Source of the DNA: Tolypeutes matacus
Taxonomy: Eukaryota; Chordata; Mammalia; Cingulata; Chlamyphoridae
Reading direction: 5' to 3'
NCBI GenBank assembly: GCA_026826555.1
Contig: JAKSZT010054567.1
Span: 208,197-272,196, forward strand
Length of the DNA: 64,000 nt
A model generated the notes under the pieces. The model worked only from the letters and a program-made list of their open reading frames with translations. It was not told the DNA's origin and made no database searches. Of the stretch, positions 47,968-60,596 are shown piece by piece. Position 1 is the first letter of the stretch. Every line of letters starts with the position of its first letter. The translations under genes were made by a program, and so were the position numbers.

Positions 47968-47982
47968 AGTTTTTGAATTTTT

Positions 47983-48162
47983 TTTTTTTTTAAAGATTTT
48001 ATTTATTTATTCATTTATCCCCCCCTTGCTGCTTGCGCTCGCTGGGTCAGCCAACCACGCCGTGCGGGCGGGCCTGCCTTCACCAGGAGGCCCCGGGAAC
48101 CGAACCCGGGGCCTCCCATATGGTAAACGGGAGCCCCACTGATTGAGCCACAGCCGCCTCCC
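47983..48162 (-). mobile_element. DAS-SINE, full-length
   Basis: Minus-strand head, body and tail as in the copy at 10822. Duplication AGTTTTTGAATTTTT at 47968-47982 and 48163-48177. B-box region GAACCGAACCC is intact. Confidence 0.95.
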
Positions 48163-48339
48163 AGTTTTTGAATTTTTAAAGGGATCAGGCATGGAGAAAA
48201 TGATGTCTTTTATTTTTGTTTATAAAAGCATAGTCTATTAAATTGTTATGAGTTATAGATAGTTAAGGGAAATGAAAAGGGTTTTGTTTGTTTTTTTTTT
48301 TAATCTAGAAAATAGAACATTAAGGCATCAGCTATATAT

Positions 48340-48420
48340 AAATATATTTAGGAGGTATCAGGAATTGAACCCAGGACCTCTTACATGGGAAGCAGGTATG
48401 CAACCACTTCAGCTGGGAAG
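48340..48420 (-). mobile_element. Fragment of an older tRNA-derived SINE
   Basis: The reverse complement contains a tRNA-like stretch (CTGAAGTGGTTGCATACC, and GGTTCAATTCC as B box). It is diverged, with no clear duplication. It resembles the small SINE at 52557-52641. Confidence 0.65.
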
Positions 48421-49599
48421 AAGCAATATTTTAAACAGAACTCCTTTATTAGATCATTTAGTCTTATGTAATTGACAGTTTTCACTTGATCTTGGGTGAG
48501 CAGTCTCATGAACCCATCAGCTTCTGTTTACTAGAAATCTTGGACTTAGTCTACTCGTATGGTCTCAAAGTTATTTAACAACATCATTAGAAGTGCATAC
48601 CCCAGAGTACGTGACATCATTCTTTTCATGGGTCTCTTCTGTTGAAGATGAAGCATTTTGGCCTTCCTGCAGCTGATTGTTAGCACTTTTAGGGAAGCAT
48701 CAGTGTAAAACAAAGAACTATCTATAGATGATAAAAATAAATAAATAAACTTAAAAATGGCTGTGGTCATTCTTTTTCTACAAACCTTCTACAGCTTGCC
48801 ATAGCCTACATTTTCTTCTCTCTTATTCTATAATAATCAGTCATTTTATGTTAGGGCGAAACTATTCTTTTTCCTTAACCAAGTACATCCTAGATACCTT
48901 GCATGCTGACTTTAGTGTAAGCCTAAGATTTTAAGTTATCAAATAATTTTGGAAACTATGTTTAAGTTGCCACATTGCAAAATTTAATTATGTTGAAATA
49001 ATGACTCAATTCAGTTAAATGCAGATTTATATATATATATTTTTCATTTTAAACATCTAGTACATGTAATGTTAGTTTATTTGATCAGTAAACCTGTATA
49101 AGATTAGGAAGAACATACCCAAGTAGAATAAAATGAATGTTTGTATTGGTCTTAATGCCAGTATTCAGAAGACACAGCTGTTTTTACTAAAGTAACAGTA
49201 TTAAACTAGGCTCATTTGTCTAAGATTTATCTAAATTATGTGAACTTGAATTCTTATCTTTAAGCCAATTAGAATGAAGCTCTTTTAAGGAATTTCATAA
49301 GTTAATTTGGTAGTGCCACCCAGAGATAAGGAAGAATATCATACACACAAATATATACGCAAATAAATAGCTTATAGCTTTAATTATAAAAATTTTTAGC
49401 CACGAGTCAGACATAAACACAGAAATATAAAACTCATTAGTTTATATAAAAGAGCTGGCTTTTGACTTTGCCACACTATTTTTTTTACCAGGGTTGTGCT
49501 CCTAGCTGATGGGACAAGTCAGTTACTAAAGCTTCCCCTCCAGTGTCCATGGAGGAGACTTTTAAGAATTTTTCCCCCTAATGTGTAATATTATGGAGG
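48421..49599. other. Unassigned intron sequence
   Basis: About 1.2 kb of AT-rich DNA without a gene, RNA or named repeat. A short (TA)n lies near 49029-49040. Confidence 0.5.
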
Positions 49600-49835
49600 C
49601 TGTGGACTAAATATTGGGTGAGGGACTGAGAAGATGCCTTGCTCTGAAGGGCAGTGGAAGAGTACTAGCAGGACATCTGGTAGAAAAGGGGAGCAGGAGG
49701 TCAGGAATAAGTTTGCTATTTGGGATTGTTAGGTTCTGAAATTCATTGTCTTTGCCATCTGAGTTGGTTTTTTTTCCTACAGCTCTATTAGTTTTAAGAT
49801 AGTCAGGGCAGGGAGGGGAACAGATAGTGTCAGGG
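49600..49835. repeat. Second copy of the 46.7-kb repeat
   Basis: Shares with 46700-46910 the order CAGTGGAAGAGTACTAG, a GGACATCTGG-type block, TTTCCTACAGCTCTATTAG and GGCAGGGAGGGGAACAG. The two are diverged but colinear, about 2.9 kb apart in the same orientation. Confidence 0.6.
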
Positions 49836-50372
49836 CCCTCAGCTGAATTTAATATAATCAAAGGGTATCACACCCAGAGGAATAGATTAGTTAACAAACA
49901 TAATCTTTCTTTTTTTGGGAGTCATAAAATAATGTCAAACTGCCACACCATGCAATGGGTTGGCTTAAACAATTGGAATTTATTGGCTCACAGTTTTGAG
50001 GCTAGGAGAATTCCAAAATCAAGACTTCATCAAGGTCACCTCCTGGAAGACTGTGGCATTCTCTGGCTGGCTGCCATTGATCCATGGGCCTTGGCTTTTC
50101 TGCCATATAGCAGTGCACAGGGCAGCTTCTCTTAGCTGCTTCTGGGTTCCTTTCCCTTTTAGCTTCTGGCTACGCCCTCCAGGTTTCTCTGTTTCTGTGA
50201 CCTTCCCTACAAGGCCTTCATTAATAGGATTAACACCCATCCTGATTCATCTGGGCCACAAACTGAAGTAGCCTCATCAAAAGGGCCTGTTTATAGGGTT
50301 CAAACCCACAGAAATAAGTTAAGTTTAAGAATATGTTTTTCTGGGGCTACAGAGCTCCAAGCCACCACACTT
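49836..50372 (-). mobile_element. MaLR-like LTR sequences, two joined pieces
   Basis: 49836-49945 matches the end of the LTR at 37041-38032 (GGGTATCACACCCAGAGGAA; CAAACTGCCACACC). 49946-50372 is a second LTR of the 43452 type ending AAGCCACCACAC. Both are on the minus strand. They may be one hybrid LTR or two nested copies. Confidence 0.65.
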
Positions 50373-50384
50373 ATCCTTTTCCTG

Positions 50385-51830
50385 TACTTATAGCTTTTAT
50401 TGATTCTCTTGTCTGGCTAATACATCTAATACAGTGATAGATAGTAGTGAAAGTAGTGGGTATTCTTGTCTTGTTTCTATTGTGTTAACGTAATAGTCAT
50501 CAATCCCCATTTTTTAATTGTTTTCATCATCAATGAATTATGATTATGGGAAATGTTTTTTGGTATTTATGTACATGTGATTTCCTCCAGAAATCCATTA
50601 GTATCGGGAATTTTATTAATGGTTGTCCTATGATCAAAGCATCTTTATTTTACTCAAAAAGCCCCACTTAATCATGACATTTAAAAAAATGTGCTCTTGA
50701 ATTGTTTGCTAATACTTTACTTAGCGTTTTGGCAGCGGTTTTAATAAGTGAGAATAGTTCAGAGTTCATGTAGTTTTCAGTTTTGGTATCAATATTATAT
50801 TCACCTTTTAAAAGGAATTTGCAAATTTTCTTTTTTTTTTTCTGGGCACTTGAATGGATTAAAATGGCATATGATTATTTCGTTTTTGAAAGGTTGATAG
50901 AATTCCCCTGCAAAATTTTCATACTGGTGCTTTTTATGGAGGATAGTTCTTTGATGTCTATGGTAATTGATCTGTTTGAATTTTGTACCTTTGCTGGGGT
51001 CAGTTTTATATTTCTCCAGAAATTTACCCAATAATCTAGATTTTCCACACTTATTTGCATAGTTTAAATCTCCGTTTTCAAAAAGTGGCTAATTTCACCC
51101 TGGTATTTCTTATTTTGTGCATTCTTTCTCCTTGGAAACAAATTAAGCCAACTAATATTTTTTCTTTTGTGCTAATTTAAAAAACATATTTATTAATTTT
51201 AATAGTTTTTCTCTTTCTAACTGACTTCTCTTTTTATATTTATTATATTTTTTGGTGTATGTATCTGTATTTTTGAGTTAGGTATTTAATTTCTTATTTT
51301 TCATTGTTTTATTTATATTGTTAAATATTTAAGACTATGGATTTTACTTATATTTGAATTCTTTCCCTTAGATTTTGATATGTGGTGTTGTCATTATCAT
51401 TAATTTTCTTAAAAATCTAGTTTCAGTTCTGTTTTCCAAGTCAAAAGGCCTTAAAACTTTACTATTAATATTTTAATTTTTATTGCATTGTGATAAGATT
51501 GTAATATTTCTGTTTTATGGAAATTACTGAGATTTTCCTTGTGACCTAATATAAAGTGAATATTCTATGTGCACTTAAAGAGAAGGTATATTTGCTATAT
51601 TTGGCATAAAAAGCTAGATTTACTATCTATGTCATTGATTATGTTTTCTAGGTCTTCTCTTGCCTTTCTTGTTTTGGGTTCACAAAAAAATTCTGATTTT
51701 TTTTCCTCCTTTGCTTGTTTTTCGTTTGTTTGTATTAACTTTATTGAGGTATAATTATATACCATAAAATTTACCAGTTTAAAGTATATAACCCAGTCAT
51801 TTAGTAAATATATAGAATTGTGCTACATAA
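50385..51830 (-). mobile_element. Very old LINE-1 fragments
   Basis: Minus-strand ORF2 RT region, with an FAGEFYQPF remnant near 50890-50920 corresponding to FTGEFYQ of intact L1. It continues towards the endonuclease until about 51700. 51725-51830 resembles an L1M tail (TTTATTGAGGTATAATTATA). Heavily decayed. Confidence 0.7.
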
Positions 51831-52173
51831 AGTTTTGTTTATTTAACTCTTTAATGAGGAAAGCAGCAAGATATTCAGAAATGGCTGCTGCTTTTTATTT
51901 ATATGCAAAAAGAGTGTGCACAGTGTATGTGTGTGAACAAAATGAAAGGAATAAAATTCCTAGGATAGATACAAATTGGATAATTTCATTACACCTTTAG
52001 GTTACCTTCTCTCTGGCTATAAAACTAACATCAATTTCTGGAAGTTAACCTCTAACTCTACTGGCTTCTAAATTGTCTACATCTTTATCAGTTGTGGATT
52101 GATAATTAGAGATACTGTAAAAATAAAAGTAAATTCCCCAAGAGTATCAGATAAGCGTCAATTAAGAAGTATT
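51831..52173. other. Unassigned intron sequence
   Basis: No gene, no recognised repeat. Confidence 0.5.
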
Positions 52174-52413
52174 GGGAAGCGATGTGCTCAAGTGGTTGGG
52201 CTCCTGTTTACCATATGGGAGGCCCCTTGTTTGATTCCCAAGGCCTCCTGATAAAGGGAAGCTGGCCCACGCGGCACAGTGAGCTGACACAGCAAGATGG
52301 CGCAACAATGGGAGACAAGCAGACACAGAAAAACGCACAGCAAATGGACACAGCAAAGACAAGCAGCAAAGGGGGATCAATAAATACAAAAAATAAATCT
52401 TTAAAAAAAAAAA
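52174..52413 (+). mobile_element. DAS-type SINE, diverged long form
   Basis: Head GGGAAGCGATGTGCTCAAGT with B-box-like TTGTTTGATTCCC, then a body rich in AGCAGACACAG-type repeats and an AAATCTTTAAAAAA tail. Several substitutions in the promoter boxes mark it as older than the copies with perfect duplications. Confidence 0.88.
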
Positions 52414-52487
52414 AAACAAATATTAAGGTTCTGCTTTTTTTTTTTTTTTTCTTTTTTTTTTTTCTTAGAAACTGTTATATCACAGAA

Positions 52488-52760
52488 GGCAGCAAACTTT
52501 TTCTGTGCAAGGCCACATAGTACATATTTTTAGCTTTGTGGACCATATGGTCTCTTTTTTTTGAAAGGAGGTACCGGGGATTGAACCTGGGACCTTGCAC
52601 ATGTGAAGCAGGCGTTCAACCACTGAGCTACACCTGCTCCGCCATATGGTCTCTTTACAACTACTCAACTCTGCAGTAGCACACCTTAATCATAGACATA
52701 GAATGAGCATGTTGATTGTTCGAATAAAACTTTACTTACCAAAACAGGTAGTTTGCTTGT
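52488..52760 (-). mobile_element. hAT-Charlie-type DNA transposon with a SINE inside
   Basis: Reverse-oriented copy of the family at 38990. Left end AGCAAACTTTTTCTGTGCAA, then GCTTTGTGGACCATATGGTC, and AATAAAACTTTACTTACCAA towards the right. The SINE at 52557-52641 interrupts it. Confidence 0.82.
52557..52641 (-). mobile_element. Compact tRNA-derived SINE
   Basis: The minus strand reads AGGTGTAGCTCAGTGGTTGA (A-box region) and GGTTCAATCCC (B box), close to a real tRNA. The duplication CCATATGGTCTCTTT flanks it (about 52542-52556 and 52642-52656). This subfamily keeps a more tRNA-like head than the other SINEs here. Confidence 0.9.
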
Positions 52761-53785
52761 TATACATGCTATTTTAAGAATTAAGCAATCACCTTTTTGC
52801 CATTTCTAAATTGGGATCATTGTTTTCTTTCTTAGGATTGTGACCCAGTTTCTAGAGACAGCGGTCACCCTAAGGGAACTATGAGAGTCTCCCTAGAACA
52901 GAACTTAACCTGCTTTATTCTAACTTTCCTCTTACAATTCTGTCCCAACCATACCCCACAACACCAGTTCAGAATAGACTTCCATTTCCACAGGGGTTTC
53001 TTTGGTTTTTGCTTCCAGGAATCCATAATCTGTGTTTCCCTCTATGGTTTCTCCAGGGTTGAATTGGGGGGAATGGGCCAGCAGCCCAAACTAATTCCTC
53101 ATCTTGGCAGAATTTAAAATTCAGCTATGCCATTTCTAATTTTGAATATAGACAACTGACTTAACTTACCCGAGTGTCACAGGCATGACCTAATAATTAA
53201 ATATTAATGTAAAGACCACATTCTCAGCTCTTTTCCAGCTTTCACACTGCCAGGAAAGAAAATGGTCATGATTGGAACTGGAGGATGCTGGGAATCATAG
53301 ATGAGGATGAGGCAGTGACTCCACATACCTCAGGCATTTGTGTTCTGGTAGAGACTGTTCTGGACCTGATGACCCTGGTGTGTCTTGTCAAAGTTTCTGT
53401 TTGTCTGGCTAATGCTCATAATGTCTGAAAGGAGGCTATACTTTGGTCTCTAAAGCCCCTTCCTGAATGAAAAGGTTGGAAGCAAGGTGCCTTACTTAGT
53501 GTGTGGAGTCTGGGGAAAGCTGTGTTCCTGAGGATGCCCCTGTCCTACTGTGGAGATAAATATGTCCTGGGTAAGTAGCACCCTCTGAGGTTTTGTTCAG
53601 CATCATGGGGATTGAGGGAACGTCTGGCCTAAATCCCTTCTGCTGTAGCTGGCTTCCATTGGATTTGAGGGATGGCTGAGATTTGTCCAAACTCCCTCAA
53701 AGAGGGGAAGTAAAGGTAATTCTGAGTAGCTCATTTTGTGGGCTCTGAAGCAAGCCTGATCTCATGGCTTCTCTTTCTTCTCCAG
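52761..53785. other. Intron 1, unique 3' part
   Basis: No repeat recognised and GC content slightly higher than the surroundings. A donor-like GG before GTAAGT at 53571 could mark an extra non-coding exon, but no matching acceptor is clear. Confidence 0.5.
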
Positions 53786-53869
53786 TTCTGACTTCTCAGG
53801 ACTCTGCAAATCTTCAGGAAAGGACCAGAAAATTGATCAGTTCCGACAGTTGTAAAAACCATGCCCCAC
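53786..53869 (+). CDS. KRAB zinc-finger gene, exon 2 with start codon
   Basis: The exon is preceded by the pyrimidine tract and acceptor TTCTCTTTCTTCTCCAG (ending 53785) and followed by a consensus donor GTGAGT (53870). Most of it is 5' UTR. The ATG at 53861-53863 has A at -3, an in-frame TGA upstream at 53834-53836, and encodes Met-Pro-His before the splice in phase 0. Joining to the KRAB-A exon gives an N-terminus of [15 protein letters not shown]. This matches the usual design of the family, where a small upstream exon supplies only two to four residues. An alternative acceptor 14 bp downstream (CTTCTCAG) is possible. The gene cannot be named without its zinc fingers. Confidence 0.85.
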
Positions 53870-54356
53870 GTGAGTTGCTGTTTGTTCTCTCCTTCCTAAA
53901 GTGCAGTCATTTTGTTGTGCAGTGTAAACACTGGATTTATTTATCCTAGAACTTTCTTGCCTTACCTAACCCCAAACAGAACTGCTCCCAAATTTCTCCC
54001 ATTCCAGTGAGTAATAATAGCAGAGCTCCATTCTTCTTTAAGTGTTTTTCACCTCTCCAAAGCACTTAGATATTCATTCAGCAGATCATTCTACATTTCC
54101 TAAATGCTCAGTCTTCTGGCAGGAGCCTTGAGGGAGCATTACTAACCACTAGTACCATGGCTTGATGAACTAGAGATGAGTGGTTCAGTGGGACACATGG
54201 AAAACTTTTATTTTACCTACCAACCGAGGTTTGCCACTTGAAAGTAATAGCGTGTGAGACTGAGTTCCCAGTCTCAGTGCGTGGTAAGATTTTCTTTGAG
54301 ACTTTTAAGATATAGTGGGGAACTAAGTACCAAGAGGGGAGAAATCTTATTCCTTA

Positions 54357-55100
54357 TATTAATTTCCTACTGCTGCTATAACAAATTACCACAAACACAG
54401 GGGCTTAAAACAATACAAATTTATTAGCATACACTTCTGGAGGTCATAAGTGTGAAATTAATTCTCGTGGGGCTAAAACCATGGTGTTGGCAGTGCTGTG
54501 TTTCTTCTGGAGGCTCTAAAGAAGAATCTGTTTCCTTGCTTTTTCCAGCTTCTCAAGGCTACCTGCATTCCTTGGCTTGTGATCCCTGTCTATTTTCAAA
54601 GCCTGCAGTCTCATCATTCTGACCTCTGCTTCTGTTGCCACATCTCCTTCTTTGATTCTCCTGCCTCCCTCTTTTTTTTTTTTTTTTATTTTTTTTAATT
54701 TTTTTAAAGATTTTATTTATTTATTCATTTATCCCCCCCTTGCTGCTTGTGCTCGCTGGGTCAGCTAACCACGCCTTGCAGGCGGGCTTGCCTTCACCAG
54801 GAGGCCCCGGGAACCGAACCTGGAGCCTCCCATATGGTAAACGGGAGCCCTACTGATTGAGCCACAGCCGCTTCCCTCCTGCCTCCCTCTTTCACTTATA
54901 GAGACTCCTGTGACTACATTGAGCCCAGCTGGATAACCTAGGATAATCTTCCCATCTTGGTAGTCTTAACTTAATCACATTTACAAAGTCCCTTTTGCCC
55001 TGTAAGGTAAATAGTAACAGGTTCCAGAGATTTGGATGCAGAGATCTTTGGGGGTGGGAGGTGACAGAGGGGCATTATTCCACCACCATACCCCTCTTGC
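54357..55100 (-). mobile_element. MLT1-like MaLR LTR, interrupted by a SINE
   Basis: Left end TAACAAATTACCACAAACAC and AAACAATACAAATTTATTAG are the reverse of an MLT1 3' end. The right part AGTCCCTTTTGCCCTGTAAG and CCAGAGATTTGGATGCAGAG is the reverse of its 5' part. Divergence is that of an ancient insertion shared widely among placental mammals. Confidence 0.85.
54675..54876 (-). mobile_element. DAS-SINE, full-length
   Basis: Minus-strand full-length copy with a long T-run on the left. Duplication TCCTGCCTCCCTCTTT at 54659-54674 and 54877-54892. It sits inside the MLT1-like LTR, so it is younger than that. Confidence 0.95.
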
Positions 55101-55931
55101 CCAGGAACCAATGAGAGATGATCAGCAGTCAGGATCACCTTGGAGTTGGCTGGGATTGTCCACTTCTGATGATGTTTGTGTGAACCTAGACTGGCGTCCA
55201 TTGTATTGCAGTAGCCTGGGAACGTGGAAAGTGAGTGGGAGCAAGTAAAACCTGCCAGTGTGTACTCTCTTAAGAATTGTAGGTCCTTAGAGTGCAAAGA
55301 CATTAGAGAATTTGTCCAATTTAAGTTCTCACAAGTAAGCAGATCATTAAAGCGATATAATGGGATTATCGCACATCTGTTACAGGCTTTGCTAAGATGA
55401 GAAAAATATTCAATGACATAATATTGTGACATGATGAATCTGAGCCTTCCGAAACTTAAGTTATGTCCAAATTTTATTTTCTGGCCTAGAGAGTTGGTAA
55501 AAATTGTCTGGAAATATTCCATCAATTTTGTATATCTTTTTTCTTTAAAGAGAAACAAGAAGTCATATTTATTGAGAATTTATTTGTTTTATTTATTTAT
55601 TACTTGTTGAGAATTTGAAAATGTGCTGTGTGACTGTATATAATATTTCTTTTACTTGGGAAACTGCAGTTATCCAGCCCTTTTTATTCCTGGACCTTTC
55701 TGGATAATGAAATTGTCCTATTCTTCATAGGACATTTTGTCTGTGGTAATAGACGTGATCAAGGAGTATGTCGATACTATGGTTCAGGCACCCAATTTCC
55801 TTCAATGATTACTAATGTTATAGTTTTCAGCCATGGCCTATTGTTTATTGTATCATCCCCTTCATTCCATGCCCTTCTCCAACTTTTCTCCTTTCATCTC
55901 AAAATCATTACCATATTTTCATGAATATTGA

Positions 55932-57443
<1,512 letters not shown>

Positions 57444-57671
57444 TGGGAAGCGGCTGTGGCTCAATCAGTAGGGCTCCTGTTTACCATATGGGAGGCCCCG
57501 GGTTTGGTTCCCGGGGCCTCCGGGTTCGGTTCCCGGGGCCTCCTGGTGAAGGCAAGCCCGCCCGCACGGCGTGGTTAGCTGACCCAGCGAGCACAAGCAG
57601 CAAGGGGGGGATAAATGAATAAATAAATAAAATCTTTATTAAAAAAAATAATAATAAAAAATACAATAAAA
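57444..57671 (+). mobile_element. DAS-SINE with a duplicated B-box segment
   Basis: A normal head is followed by two copies of a GGGTTTGGTTCCCGGGGCCTCC-type block (57500-57545). The first has GGTTTGGTTCC and the second GGTTCGGTTCC. The tail is A/T-rich with ATAATAATAAA repeats. Duplication TAAAATGTTTTAGA at 57430-57443 and 57672-57685 is exact. Confidence 0.95.
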
Positions 57672-57685
57672 TAAAATGTTTTAGA

Positions 57686-60596
57686 AATTTTTTATTATAG
57701 TGGTATAATATTTATGGAAAGAAGTTTGATTCTACTTTTTATATGCAGTATTATTTCAACTGCGTAAAAATGTGTGGGAAAAAAAGCCTGTTTTTTTTTT
57801 TTTTTTTTTTTTTTCAAAAGAGAGTCTTTAAGATGGAGATAAATGTTAGAGAGATGGTATAGGGGTAAGTAATCTGGAAATATGGGTGGTAGTGGTAAAA
57901 AGGACAGCTCGAAATTAAGCTTTGTGGAAGAGGGTGGATGGGGTGGGGTGGAGGTAAAATAGTGCTTCAGGGGAAGCAGTGTGCTCAAATTTTCAATCAG
58001 AGCAAGAAGGTGAAGAGAATAATTAGAGGCTAATAGAGGATTTTGCAGAAAGTGTACAATGAGTTCCAGAAGGCCTCTTAGTTAGAGTAGAGTAAGAAAT
58101 GGGTCAGAATAGGGAATGTCCAGACTCGTAATGGCACGAGAGTCCTAGAATGATCAAGGACCCAGGAAAGTAGGAATTCTCAGGTATAATGGGATTGCTC
58201 CTAAGTGGTCTCTTTGAGAAAGGTAGTTGATTATTCCTGTTATAACCTTGGGATGGTGGGGTTGTCACACTGAAGCTTGTGAAAATTTAGCCCTCTCAGG
58301 GGACGGCAACATTAATAGCAGGATATGAAGGTCTTAACACCCAGAGTTCGGGGAGGTCTCCTTTGTACACTACGGTAGGTGGATGCCTTACCAGAAGAAA
58401 GAATTATAGGTGCTGCACTGCTAGGAGTCTGGGGGACTGGGGAAGGCTCCTCCAGAGCAAAGGTGTGTAAAGTTTTATGTGAGCCCGGAAAGGATGGAAG
58501 TGCATAGGGAGGCCAGAGGTAGAGGAAAAGCATTCTTGGCAGAGGTTACAGTGTACTGAAAGCTGTAGGAGGATGGAGCTTGGTGTATGTGAAATATTAA
58601 AGAAGGCTCTGAAACAGGAGCCTGGTGAGGAAGACATGTCAAATGTGAGGTTGGAGAGGCTGGCAGGAGCCAGCCCTCACAGAGCCTTCTAGGGGTTATG
58701 AAAACAACCAAGTAGGTGGTAAGCAGCATTTGTTTTGTTGTTGTTGTTGTTTAATAAAATAAAACAAGAGAAAATAAAATACCATCAGAATACTTCACTT
58801 GTAACAAAGATAATAATTACTTCATGACATTTGTTTTTTTGTGTACTCGGTTACAATATAATAAGTATTTCTTACTATGAGGTTTCAGTCAAAAGAAGTT
58901 AGAAAAATACTGCTGAGGACTTTGAACTTTATCACGGAAACATTGGCAAGCTATTGAAGAATCAGTAATATACTGTGATTTTAATATATCACTCTGACTG
59001 CAGGGTTGCAAGATGGAGACTAGAACAAAGGGTTTCATGAAATTACTGGATAGGTTATTGTAGTTCAAATGATTTGGGCTTCCCCCATTGTTGATGGTAG
59101 AATTAGGAAGGAGGAAACAGAATCAAAAGCTGTTTAGCTAATAGATTCAGCAGGACTCCTTGGGGGCAAGAAAAAGATAGTCTTCCCAAAATGACTTCTG
59201 CTTTTCAGACTCCCATTTTGTTGTCTTGCATCAACACCCCTTTTTATTTCCAAATACTTTCTGTGTTACATTCTACAGTCTATATATAGTCTTTTCAGAG
59301 TCTGTGCCTCCTGATCTAGACACATGATAGCATTCCCTACATTTGAAGATTATGCTTGTTTCCTAGCTTCTTTGTTCAGAATAATGTAGAATTTTCTTTA
59401 TTGTGTAAACTTATCAGTATTTCTAGAACATTATAGAACTGCTTTCCAGGGAAATAAGAGAACATTTGGCCTTGGGTATAAGGTTCAGTAAAGGAAGACC
59501 TGAAAAATAGGCATGAAGGGGAAAAGACAGCACTGTGTATGTATGCTATATGCTGAGGATTAGTTATAAAATAGGAATTATTTTTTTATACTTAAGGAGC
59601 TTGAGTAAAATGATCAACAGGTAAATAAATGAAATATAATACTAGAATTGCAAATATTGTAACAAAAATCAGGAATAAGGTAAGATAAAGAGAATAAAGA
59701 CATCCTAATTTGGGTTCTCAATGTCAGGCTTTCTGAGCAGCTGGCATTTAAGGTACGGCATTTCAGACAAGAAGGAGCTAGCCATGCGGAAAGCATTCCT
59801 GGCCAATGGAATGGCATGTGGAAAGAAATTTGATGTTTCAGGAATTTAAATGAAACTGATAAGGTTAAAGCCTTGTTCCTGAATATAGGAATGGCTCAAA
59901 ATGAGGTCAGAAAGGTAATCAAGGATCGGATCATGCAGGGGTTTGTAGACCAAGAATAGGAATTTGGATTTTATTCTGTGTACAAGGGTAAGCCGTTGAA
60001 AGATTTTAAGCAGTATTCTCAAATTTTGTTTTATATCAGAAACATCTGGGGAGATTGACAAATGAGCGAACCTTTGTATTTTTTAGATTGTTAAATACTG
60101 AGTGTCAACAGTGTGCAAGTAATGGTGCTAGGCGCTAGAGATAAAGCAGTGATTGAAACAATTTCCTAGCTTTGATGAAGTTAACATTATGCTTCGGAGA
60201 GACAGACAGTAGACAAGCTTTAAAAATAGTATATCCATTATTGATAAATGCAATATAAGTGCATTTATATATTGGATGTTTTGATAATGTGGAATTTAAG
60301 CAAAAAACTAAATGAAGTGAGGGAGCAAGCTATGTAGATATCTGGGAGAAGAACATTCCAAAAAGAGGGGATAGTAAGCACAGAGACTTGTGCTTGGCAT
60401 GTTTCAGCAATAAGGAGGCCATTGTAGGTAGAGCAAAATGAATAATTGGGAGAATAAAAGGAGATGACATCAAAGAAGTGCCCAAGGTAAAGCTCATGTA
60501 GAGTCTTCTGAGCCATAGTAAGGATTTTGGACTTTATTCTAAAATGGTAAATCACCAGAAGATTTTTAAACGGGATGTAATGTGATATGAATTACA
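57686..60596. other. Intron 4, centre: ancient repeats, no gene
   Basis: 58500-59050, 59700-60040 and 60050-60590 hold diverged copies of an ancient mammalian repeat, with recurring phrases such as AATTTGGATTTTATTCTGTG and GAAAGATTTTAAGCAG. The phrase GTGCTAGGCGCTAGAGATAA near 60128 suggests LINE-2 in reverse. A T-run at about 57791-57814 and a (TTG)n at 58735-58750 are simple repeats. No exon is recognised. Confidence 0.5.

Noticed and set aside
54971..55558. Minus-strand open frame of 195 codons
   Set aside because: Its C-terminal third lies in the MLT1-like LTR and the rest in intron 2 of the KRAB gene. No domain, splice signals or conserved motif; composition fits chance.
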